A DNA stretch of 64,000 nt from Tritrichomonas musculus. Lineage: Eukaryota; Parabasalia; Tritrichomonadida; Tritrichomonadidae. Where the stretch lies: the NCBI GenBank assembly GCA_039105265.1, contig JAPFFF010000029.1, forward strand, positions 1,858,991-1,922,990. The letters run 5' to 3'. The notes under the pieces are model-generated. The model was not told the DNA's origin. It saw nothing but the letters and a program-made list of their open reading frames with translations, and did not search any database. The translations under genes were made by a program, and so were the position numbers. Of the stretch, positions 1 through 8,229 are shown piece after piece (the first letter of the stretch is position 1; the number at the start of each line of letters is the position of its first letter).

Positions 1-39
1 GACCTCAACATCATGCGCCACGAATGAAAGGAAGCCATA

Positions 40-150
40 ATGGCTAAGTTCACCCAGAATGGGCTGCTCGAAGCTTTCGGTGAAATGACCTCGTCGAGCT
101 CTCCAAGTTGTTCAAGGCCTTTGAAGAGAAGCTCGAGAATCGGACAATAA
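40..150 (+). pseudogene. rplL: Bacterial rplL (L7/L12) 5' remnant, copy 1
   Basis: The frame opens MAKFTQNGLLEAFGEMT, close to actinobacterial ribosomal protein L7/L12 N-termini. An AAAGGAAG ribosome-binding-type sequence lies just upstream, and rplL normally follows rplJ in bacteria. After about 17 codons the expected reading is lost by a frameshift, the frame closes at codon 37, and AT-rich protist sequence takes over. The rest of L7/L12 is absent, so this is a truncated passenger and not a functional gene. It marks the 3' edge of the bacterial insert in the preceding unit. Confidence 0.85.
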
Positions 151-241
151 CAAGCCTATTAGAATTATGTCAAGTAAAAATCAAGCTGATTCATTTTCCT
201 CTATAAAAAAGCGTAACTAATGATTTGGGGGAAGCTAAATC

Positions 242-535
242 ATGATGGAAAAGACACCACTGTGGATCACTGTTGAAAAAGACGATGTTGAACTTTTTTA
301 AAGAGTGCCTTTACTTAATGCTAATATTCCAATGCAAAAGTATGCTGAAAGTTCAGAATGTGGTTGTGAAAGAGAAGGATTAATCGAAAAATCAAATTTA
401 TATCAAGTAATATATCAAATAAAATAAAAACGAGAAAAAATAATTTTTTTTTAGGATGATGAAAAAGTTGATTTCAATTATGAACTCATAAATATTGGCG
501 ATACTGGCTGTGGAAATACTCTTCCAATAAAATAA
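242..535 (+). pseudogene. Decayed ankyrin-repeat gene fragment, copy 1
   Basis: Read in one frame the segment gives pieces such as KTPLWITVEKDDVELF, then QKYAESSECGCEREGLIEKS, then DDEKVDFNYELINIGDTGCG. These match the ankyrin consensus TPLxxAxxxxxxxIxxLL..IDVN as used in large trichomonad ankyrin proteins. Several in-frame stops interrupt it, and residues expected between repeats are partly missing. It lies between the bacterial rplL remnant and the intact ankyrin-kinase gene, so it may be an older relic of a related gene. Assignment rests on motif reading only. Confidence 0.6.
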
Positions 536-804
536 CAAAAATATATGAAGCATAATTGAATTTCATCATTTTTTCTAAATCAAACAAGAAACCTTATTTT
601 GGTATTAACATAAAACATTATTCATTGAATTAAATTCTGATTATTAAATAAAAAAAATTTTTTCTCCAAAAGATTCTTAATAAAATTAATGCAATATTAA
701 ACCAGGTTGCTCTTTCATAATTGTTCTTTGAGTAAAATTAAATGCAAATTTTTGATAAAAGTTTATTGAATATAGTGATTTTATTTATAATTGGAATGAA
801 TAAT
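536..804. other. AT-rich spacer, no gene seen
   Basis: No open reading frame, RNA gene or repeat structure is apparent between the ankyrin remnant and the hAT-type element. The same spacer occurs in copies 2 and 3. Confidence 0.6.
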
Positions 805-812
805 TATAAAAT

Positions 813-1614
813 CAGGGTTGTGTATCGATCCTCTCCGGTAGCGGTTATTTTCCCGGTAAAATATCGATATTACAGGCTCTAACCGCCGGTAACGGTATTT
901 ATCGATAAAAAACCGAAGTATCGATACAAAAATGGAAAATTTGTATCGAATGTCAGGTTTTTTGTCGGTATTTTTTTAACAAAAAATGTATCGGATTTAT
1001 TTAAAGATGACTAAAGAAATTTATAAGGTTCTAATGAATATAGTTAATTCTCTTTAATTACATATTTTACAACAAATAATCATCATAATAATTGTATAAT
1101 CAATGGTTTCTGAAATATCGTAAATTTAATCATCTTTATGTCAATTTCTATTTGTAGATAAATATAACATTCCAGAACTATTGAATTAACTATTAATATG
1201 AGAAAGTACATAAAATATATAAATTTTATTGTTTTTAATGATAATAATGATATCAAAAATTTGGATTGTTTAATGAAAATGAATATGACGAGATTTCTGA
1301 AGATGAAAGACAATAATATACTTTTTATAGGCTGGTAATTATATTTATAATTAAAATATTTTTTTTAAATTAAATAATCAAATGTTTTAATATTTTTATA
1401 CATTATTTATTAATAAAATTTATATATTAAAATACCGTATCGATACTGATAAAAAGTATTATAAAGTACTTTTTTAATAACCGCTGATACTCTAAAAATA
1501 CCGAAGCACTTTTGTATCGATACTAAAAAATACCGAGCAAAAAAGTATCGATATTTAACGAATACCGATACTTCTTCGGTAACCGGTATTTAGTCGTATC
1601 GATAAACAACGCTG
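813..1614. mobile_element. Non-autonomous hAT-type element, copy 1
   Basis: The 802-bp element starts CAGGGTTGTGTATCGAT and ends ATCGATAAACAACGCTG, giving imperfect hAT-like terminal inverted repeats. It is flanked by the 8-bp direct repeats TATAAAAT (805-812 and 1615-1622), the hAT-typical target duplication length. The same site in copy 2 is empty with a single TATAAAAT. The ~170 bp at each end are dense in TATCGAT, ACCGGTA and CCGATAC words, which look like subterminal transposase-binding repeats. The interior is AT-rich and encodes no transposase; the 76-aa frame on the minus strand is unremarkable. It would need a transposase supplied in trans. Confidence 0.88.
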
Positions 1615-1780
1615 TATAAAATACAAAATAATAAATAAATATATTAAAATGAAGAATATAAAGTGAAAAATAAAAATGAAAATTTTTTCACAAATTTCTT
1701 TTTATCGTTTTTATATAAAATAAATAAAGCATTCAAAAAATAAAATAAATTGAAAGAAAGATTCACAAATTTATAAAACC

Positions 1781-4077
1781 ATGAGTGAGCAAGAACTTCT
1801 TAAAGCATGTGCAAACGGATATCTTGACAAAGTTCGACAACTTCTTTCTGCCAAAGAAATTGATATCAACTGCAAAGACATTTGAATCCAAAATCATTCA
1901 TAACATTCAAATCTAACATTTTTCATGGTATTGAACAATTGAAATATTTATGGAATTTAACTCGAATATTTAATGATACGCCATTGATTTTAGCTGCAAT
2001 TAAAGGTCATTCGGAAATTGTTGAAACATTAATCTCACAAGAAAATATTGAAATCAACTGCAAAGACATTTGAATCCAAAATCATTCATAACATTCAAAT
2101 CTAACATTTTTCATGATATTGAACAATTGAAATATTTATGGAATTTAACTCGAATATTTAATAATACGCCGTTGATTTTGGCTGCAAGAGAAGGTCATTC
2201 GGAAATTGTTGAAACATTAATCTCACAAGAAAATATTGAAATCAACTGCAAAGACATTTGAATCCAAAATCATTCATGACATTCAAATCTAACATTTTTC
2301 ATTTTATTGAACAATTGAAATATTTATGGAATTTAACTCGAATATTTAATAATACGCCGTTGATTTTGGCTGCACGAGAAGGTCATTCGGAAATTGTTGA
2401 AACATTAATCTCACAAGAAAATATTGAAATCAACTGCAAAAACATTTGAATCCAAAATCATTCATAACATTCAAATCTAACATTTTTCATTTAATTGAAC
2501 AATTGAAATATTTATGGAATTTAACTCGAATATTTAATTCTACGCCGTTGATTTGGGCTGCAGCTAAAGGTCATTCGGAAATTGTTGAAACATTAATCTC
2601 ACAAGAAAATATTGAAATCAACTGCAAAGACATTTAAATCCAAAATCATTCATGACATTCAAATCTAACATTTTTCATTTTATTGAACAATTGAAATATT
2701 TATGGAATTTAACTCGAATATTTAATAATACGCCGTTGATTTTGGCTGCACGAGAAGGTCATTCGGAAATTGTTGAAACATTAATCTCACAAGAAAATAT
2801 TGAAATCAACTGCAAAGACATTTGAATCCAAAATCATTCATAACATTCAAATCTAACATTTTTCATGATATTGAACAATTGAAATATTTATGGAATTTTG
2901 AAATGAAATGATTTATAAGGCAGCCATTGACTACGCCAGAGAAATAAATGATGGAGAAATTGTTGAACTTCTAACGAAAGGACCAAATCGACGAATGAAG
3001 AACTTAATTGAACGAAATAAGACACTTCATCTCAAAGTTCAAAGACTTCTGCGAGCAACGCATTTGAGTAAGAACGAAGGAAGATCTCATCCATCCGAAA
3101 GTCAGAATGAAGCACGAGAGGCAAACGGTGACCTTCAGGAAGAACTGAAGAAGCTGAAGAAATATCTTTCAGCGCTGAACACGAAGACAGAAGAAATCGA
3201 AATTGTCGACATCAACGAATTCGAAGAAGTTTCTGTGATTGGTGAAGGTGGCACATCAAGTGTGAAGGAAGTGATTAAGAGAGAACGATATGCGAAGAAA
3301 GAACTGAAAGAACTGAGCCATGAAAAACTTCAGCGATTTCTTGCAGAATGTGAAACTCTGAGCAGACTTCATCATCCGTGCATCATCGACATCGTTGGTG
3401 TGAACTTTGGAGACGGAGATCATCCGCCGTCGATCATCCTTTCGCTTGAACCGAAATCGCTTGAGTCAGCGATCTCGAAGAAGGAACTTGGAAACGACGA
3501 TAAGAACCGAATCACTGTTGAAATTGTTCTTGGAATGCGCTACATCCACAAGCGAAACTTCATGCATCGTGACCTGAAGCCGACGAACATCCTTCTGAGC
3601 AAGAACAACGAAGTGCGAATCAGCGACTTCGGCCTTGCGAAGTACGACGACATTTCATGCTCGCAGACGAAGGGCGTCGGCACACTTCGCTTCATGGCGC
3701 CGGAACTTTGCGAAGACGGCGAAGTCAGCACGAAGTACACGAACAAAGTCGACGTTTACTCATTCGGAATCACACTGATGTACATCATCACCGAAAGATA
3801 CCCGCCATTCAGCATGAGAAACGTCGTCCTTGGAATCGTTCCAACGATCCCAGCAGCAGTTGTTGGCTGGGTTTCGTCTCTGATTGTCCGATGCCTTTCG
3901 CCAGAGAGCGAAAAACGTCCGTCATTCGACGAAATCTTCGACGAGCTGAAATCGCACAACTTCGACCTTTTCAGTGAAGAAAGTGAGAATCAACTGACGA
4001 GCAAGCAGCGAAGCATGAAACAAGCGATCGAATCACGCGTTCTTGAGATCGAAGCCTTCGAATACCAGCATCAATAA
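1781..4077 (+). CDS. Ankyrin-repeat TKL protein kinase, copy 1 (ankyrin part out of frame)
   Basis: The gene starts MSEQELLKACANGYLD (ATG 1781), a typical ankyrin-protein N-terminus, and that frame closes after INCKDI. Five 188-bp ankyrin repeats follow, each shifted in frame. An uninterrupted 389-aa frame then runs from 2908 to 4077: a final ankyrin half (AIDYAREINDGEIVELL), a coiled-coil-like stretch at residues 35-100, and a complete tyrosine-kinase-like Ser/Thr kinase at about 105-350. Catalytic features are intact: glycine loop GEGGTS (112-117), lysine near 131, HRDLKPTN (220-227), DFG (240-242) and APE. The kinase part is visibly richer in G and C than the ankyrin part. Whether one protein is made depends on how the ankyrin frames are joined; the 389-aa kinase alone may be the product. 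Confidence 0.72.
1870..2899 (+). repeat. 188-bp ankyrin-plus-spacer tandem repeat, copy 1
   Basis: Spacer starts lie at 1882, 2070, 2258, 2446, 2634 and 2822, an exact 188-bp period. Each unit has a coding half giving an ankyrin module (TPLILAAREGHSEIVETL then INCKDI) and a spacer of about 86 bp starting TTGAATCCAAAATCATTC. Since 188 is not a multiple of 3 and ATT TGA falls at the module-spacer junction, each module ends in a stop. The spacer is itself open in the frame of the following module. The last unit is truncated before the kinase start. Confidence 0.9.
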
Positions 4078-4114
4078 GACTAACACCTTCAACTAAAAAC
4101 TTCCTAATTTATTC

Positions 4115-4141
4115 TTTTTTTTTTTTTTTTTTTTTTTTTTT
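4115..4141 (+). repeat. Poly-T tract of 27 bases
   Basis: A T homopolymer shortly after the kinase stop and directly upstream of the UBR-like fragment. The identical 27-base tract is in copy 2 at 10564-10590. It marks the junction between two unrelated gene pieces and could be a polypyrimidine spacer or an insertion scar. Confidence 0.8.
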
Positions 4142-4198
4142 CTTCACAAAATCTACACAAAAAGTGGAATTCATTCAATTTTATTCACAAAAAGTGAT

Positions 4199-5637
4199 AT
4201 GAGAGTCAAAACAATATCGATATCCAAAGCGATTTTTTCCAAATACATCATTATTAGCCAAACAAATCCTACGCCATTTGTCACCATTACAGATTTTCTC
4301 TCAAAAATCGTTTCTATCGGCGATGAAATGCGACGATGCGTCGTTACTGGCATACAAGGATCGTTCACAATCTATCAATTGCTAACAAACTGCTACAAAA
4401 TCCCAAATTTTGCTGCTGAAAAAATTTTAAAATTTTTAGGCTCAATTGTTGACGATCAAGATTTCAGAGGATTATTCTCAATTTCATTTTTAAATGATTT
4501 TCAAAGATTCTTTTCATATAACAATTCAAATGCAACTAAGTCAAATCATGACAAATCAATCGATATCGGTTATCGGTTCACTTTTCGTGCAGCCACAATT
4601 CCAATTATTTCTTTTTTAATCAAAAAGTGCGTTTTTGACTGGAAAACAGTTTTTATTAATTCGATAAAAATAATATTTGAAAATTGTCTGAAAAAAATGT
4701 TGAGAAGTTACAATGAGGCAATCATTTTAGCTTATTCAATGGATCGAATTTACGCCAATTATAAAAGGAGTGTTTATGCAGCAATTAGTCTGGCTAATTT
4801 TGGTTTCTTCGTGAGAAATGATGATAATGAAATTGGACCTTTGTTGTATTTTAGATATTCGAGAAATTTGAAATACAGATTCTTTCCGGTGTTTTCACTT
4901 TTACAGAGTTTGCTAAAGGCAACAAAAGATGTTGATAGTTTTTTTATGATGATTATTTTTCCAAAACTTCCTTCCGATTCTGAACATCTTCTTTTTTCAA
5001 CTGTTCTTTTGTCTCTTGAATTCTTCATTCTAAGCAAGAAGTGTTTTCGAGATTACAAGATCATTCAACAGCTTGTATTCAATGCATTGATTATCACTTC
5101 TCAAAATCAGGAGTATTTTTATAATAAAAACAAAGTTGAAGGTGACGAAAACAACGATGTTTTGAATGTTGATGATTTTTCAGATTTGGCCACCAAGTTG
5201 AAAAAATTGACCTTTCCACAATTTCTGAGGAAAAAGATCGTTTTTGATGGTTGTCAAAATTCATTGATCGACCTGATCGGCGGATTTGGAAAAAATGGAT
5301 TGACGGTTTTGACAAGAATGAGCTTTTTTTCTGAATTCGATAAATCAGCATCAATGAAAGAAGAAATATTGAAAAAGAACCGCCAAAGAGCGAAGAATCT
5401 TAAGATGCAGATTATGAATAACTTTAATCAACAGCAAAAATCATTCCAATCTGCGCCTAAACTAGGCAGCGAAGATGATGAAAATGATGAAAATCAAGAA
5501 GAATCTCAAAAAATGGAATGCGGTATTTGTCACTTATAAAACAAAGATGATTGCTTTAATTTTCAAATCACCACTTTCATCCTATTTAAATTGGCGTTTT
5601 CACGATGCAAAAATTTCTAATAATACTAATAATAATT

Positions 5638-5675
<38 letters not shown>

Positions 5676-6148
5676 AAGGTTGATTTGAGCGATGTTCCAG
5701 AATCATTTGAAACATTCAATTGCGTTCGAATTTGTTGTCATCCAATTCGCTCAAAATGCATTCAAAAGAAGCATTTCAGTTGTCCTGCTGATCGTTGTCC
5801 TAGGAATTCATCAATTCCAATAATTGCAGGTCTTTATGAAAATGATTCTGGATTAAATAAATCAGTTCTTTCTCAAGCCGAAAAAATTTGTTAAAAGATC
5901 CCTAATACGAAGGCCTCAAGTTTGCTGTTTATTGTATGTCATCTCAGATTGAGGTGCTTGAAATGAGGCACGGATCGAATCCAGATTGCCTTGATGATAC
6001 AACAATTCAGTTTTCATTAAGAAACATCTGCTTGTGCATCTGGCATGTCTTAAGAAATGAGTCTCAAAAAGTTCTATCGTTTTTTGAGATGTGCTGCCAT
6101 TTTGGATCATTTCGCACGTGGATATCTTCTGTCGGTGATGTGAAATGA
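4199..6148 (+). pseudogene. UBR-family E3 ubiquitin ligase, 5'-truncated decayed fragment, copy 1
   Basis: A 446-aa frame (4199-5539) of helical character ends in an acidic stretch and MECGICHL, the start of a UBR1-type RING. The stop TAA follows at once, but the same frame continues NKDDCFNFQITTF. A second frame then gives an Asn-rich tract and VRICCHPIRSKCIQKKHFSC, matching the H-C-C part of a UBR RING, followed by RNSSIPIIAGL. A third piece (5936-6148) reads MSSQIEVLEMRHGSNPDC, typical of the UBR C-terminal cap. The zinc-binding cysteines are thus spread over frames, and the UBR box and most of the protein are absent. Family assignment is by motif order. The 446-aa part could still be expressed. 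Confidence 0.62.
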
Positions 6149-6367
6149 CACCATACTGAATATGGCGGGTACAATGAAGATATCTTCTGTCGGTGATGTG
6201 CTGCCTTTAAGTTCAAAAAAAATCGGTGTAAAATGACACCATAATAATAATAATAATTTGATTCTTTATAATTATCTTCATTATTATCATTTTCGTCATC
6301 ACCGTAATTACGATCATCATCACCACCGTAATACGGTGCAAGACATCCACGTTTCCTATGATTGTAT
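6149..6367. other. Junction region with short direct repeats before the bacterial segment
   Basis: The word GATATCTTCTGTCGGTGATG occurs just before this stretch (from about 6120) and again near 6178. AAATGACACCATA also occurs twice, and an ATA/ATC-type microsatellite follows near 6240-6330. No gene is apparent. The same region in copy 2 (12598-12819) differs by one CAT triplet. It forms the left edge of the GC-rich insert. Confidence 0.6.
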
Positions 6368-6676
6368 GGCGCCCAGAGGCGGCGCAATGGTGAAAAGGCT
6401 TAGATCGTGAGTAGCGAACGGGCGGGCACCACGGTGGGGCGGGGGCTGCGCAACACGCCTTGAATGCGATTGATCGTCGGGCGTGCGTATATTCAGACTC
6501 CTGTAAACCACAGACCGTTGGTTGAGAGTCATTCGTGGCTCTACGAAGTTTGGTTCGCCAAGCCAGCGCAGGTTGATCCCGAAGGCGTCGCAAGGTGCAG
6601 TTGTGCTCTGCCTGTGCGCTTTCTTGTTGTGGCGTCGCCGAGTTTCCAGCCAACGGCCGACTTAGGAAGGAACGCC
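6368..6676 (+). promoter_or_regulatory. Bacterial rplJ leader, copy 1
   Basis: A GC-rich non-coding stretch precedes the rplJ start and ends in AGGAAGGAACGCC, a Shine-Dalgarno-like site 6-10 bases before the ATG at 6677. In actinobacteria the rplJ-rplL operon has a long structured leader bound by L10, and position and length here fit that. An in-frame extension of rplJ reaches back to 6464 but lacks L10 similarity, so this region is read as untranslated leader. The left boundary is the composition change near 6368. Confidence 0.6.
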
Positions 6677-7243
6677 ATGAAGAGGCTGGGAAAGGAAGTG
6701 GTGGTCGCCGAGCTTACGGTACTGTTCCGTAACGCCGGCGCTGTCCACCTGACCGAGTTCCGCGGGCTTGCCGCTGTGCAGATCTCCGATCTGGGCGAAA
6801 AGCTAGGCCGCGATACTTCCTACACTGTGGCCAAGAACGCGCGGTTCCGCATCGCCTCTAAGGAAGCCGGCATCGAGGGCCTCGAAGAGATGCTTATCGG
6901 TCCTTCCGCTGTCGTTTTCGTGAAGGGTGACTTCATCGACGCTGTGAAGACTCTGCGTGACTTCGCCAAGACAAACAAGGCCCTCATCATCAAGGGCCGT
7001 TTCGCAGACGGAACCGTGTATGATGCCGAAGGTGCCAAACAGCCTGCAGACCTCGAGTCTCGTCCAGAGCTGCTTGCCGAACTGTCCGGCGCGCTCAAGG
7101 GCACGATGTCCAAGGCCGCCTATCTGTTCAACGTCCTGCCAACGAAGGTGGTCCGCGCCGTCGACGCGCTGCGCGAGAAGCAGGAAAAGGCCGCCTGGTC
7201 GCCCTGCGGTTCGCCGCATAGCATCAATCCGGAACGCACATAG
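6677..7243 (+). CDS. rplJ: Bacterial-type ribosomal protein L10, laterally acquired, copy 1
   Basis: The 188-aa frame carries L10 signatures in order: VVAELTVLFRNAGAVHLTEF, RGLAAVQISDL, DTSYTVAKNARFRIASKEAG, GPSAVVFVKGDF, LRDFAKTNKALIIKGRFADG, LESRPELLAELSGALKG, MSKAAYLFNVLPTKVVRAVD and ALREKQEKA. The wording is closest to actinobacterial, especially Bifidobacterium-like, L10. In bacteria L10 anchors L7/L12 to the ribosome stalk. The family usually ends at about REKQEKAA; here a TGG follows, and the frame runs 14 residues further, which suggests loss of an original TGA stop. The start at 6677 is set by the ribosome-binding site. Host transcription is not shown, so it is probably non-functional. 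Confidence 0.85.
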   Translation: MKRLGKEVVVAELTVLFRNAGAVHLTEFRGLAAVQISDLGEKLGRDTSYTVAKNARFRIASKEAGIEGLEEMLIGPSAVVFVKGDFIDAVKTLRDFAKTNKALIIKGRFADGTVYDAEGAKQPADLESRPELLAELSGALKGTMSKAAYLFNVLPTKVVRAVDALREKQEKAAWSPCGSPHSINPERT

Positions 7244-7298
7244 AAAATGAAGGCGAGGCGACCTCAACATCATGCGCCACGAATGAAAGGAAGCCATA

Positions 7299-7409
7299 AT
7301 GGCTAAGTTCACCCAGAATGGGCTGCTCGAAGCTTTCGGTGAAATGACCCCGTCGAGCTCTCCAAGTTGTTCAAGGCCTTTGAAGAGAAGCTCGAGAATC
7401 GGACAATAA
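7299..7409 (+). pseudogene. rplL: Bacterial rplL (L7/L12) 5' remnant, copy 2
   Basis: Same truncated L7/L12 start as in copy 1, 55 bp downstream of the rplJ stop at 7243. That spacing and order match a bacterial rplJ-rplL operon. One base differs from copy 1 in the decayed part. The junction from GC-rich to AT-rich DNA at about 7409 is the right edge of the transferred segment. Confidence 0.87.
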
Positions 7410-7500
7410 CAAGCCTATTAGATTTATGTCAAGTAAAAATCAAGCTGATTCATTTTCCTCTATAAAAAAGCGTAACTAATGATTTTGGGGAAGCTAAATC

Positions 7501-7794
7501 ATGATGGAGAAGACACCACTGTGGATCACTGTTGAAAAAGACGATGTTGAACTTTTTTAAAGAGTGCCTTTACTTAATGCTAATATTCCAATGCAAAAGT
7601 ATGCTGAAAGTTCAGAATGTGGTTGTGAAAGAGAAGGATTAATCGAAAAATCAAATTTATATCAAGTAATATATCAAATAAAATAAAAACGAGAAAAAAT
7701 AATTTTTTTTTAGGATGCTGAAAAAGTTGATTTCAATTATAAACTCATAAATATTGGCGATACTGGCTGTGGAAATACTCTTCCAATAAAATAA
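7501..7794 (+). pseudogene. Decayed ankyrin-repeat gene fragment, copy 2
   Basis: Copy in the second unit of the ankyrin remnant at 242-535, sharing its stops and adding a few substitutions. Shared decay shows that it was already broken before the array formed. Confidence 0.6.
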
Positions 7795-8229
7795 CAAAAA
7801 TATATGAAGCATAATTGAATTTCATCATTTTTTATAAATCAAACAAGAAACCTTATTTTGGTATTAACATAAAACATTATTCATTGAATTAAATTCTGAT
7901 TATTAAATAAAAAAAACCTTTTTCTCCAAAAGATTCTTAATAAAATTAATGCAATAGTAAACCAGGTTGCTCTTTCATAATTGTTCTTTGAGTAAAATTA
8001 AATGCAAATTTCTGATAAAAGTTTATTGAATATAGTGATTTTATTTATAATTGGAATTAATAATTATAAAATACAAAATAATAAATAAATATATTAAAAT
8101 GAAGAATATAAAGTGAAAAATGAAAATGAAAATTTTTTCACAAATTTCTTTTTATCGTTTTTATATAAAATAAATAAAGCATTCAAAAAATAAAAAAATT
8201 GAAAGAAAGATTCACAAATTTATAAAACC

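Larger units (their letters stand above)
1..7259. repeat. Tandem segmental duplication, unit copy 1
   Basis: The sequence starting at base 1 recurs almost unchanged at 7260 and 13712, so this is one full unit of a head-to-tail array. The unit contains an rplL remnant, an ankyrin remnant, a hAT-type insertion, an ankyrin-kinase gene, a UBR remnant and the rplJ segment. It exceeds copy 2 by about 0.8 kb, which is the hAT insertion plus its target duplication. Other differences seen are scattered substitutions and small indels such as one CAT triplet near 6310, so the duplication is recent. The window opens at a unit boundary, so the array may continue to the left. Confidence 0.95.

Noticed and set aside
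407-454. A GT...AG stretch ending in a T-run before GATGATGAAAAAG that looks like a short intron
   Set aside because: Read straight through, the sequence follows the ankyrin consensus with stops on both sides. The trichomonad splice signals (GTATGT and ACTAACACACAG) are absent, so decay explains it better.
3540-3977. Frames overlapping the kinase on other strands and frames (also 9989-10426)
   Set aside because: Shadows of the kinase coding sequence, caused by its higher GC content.
6464-6676. N-terminal extension of the L10 frame to give 259 aa
   Set aside because: The extra 71 residues have no L10 character, and a clear ribosome-binding site precedes the ATG at 6677.
6803-7312. 169-aa minus-strand frame opposite rplJ
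   Set aside because: Shadow of the GC-rich L10 gene; it has no family features.
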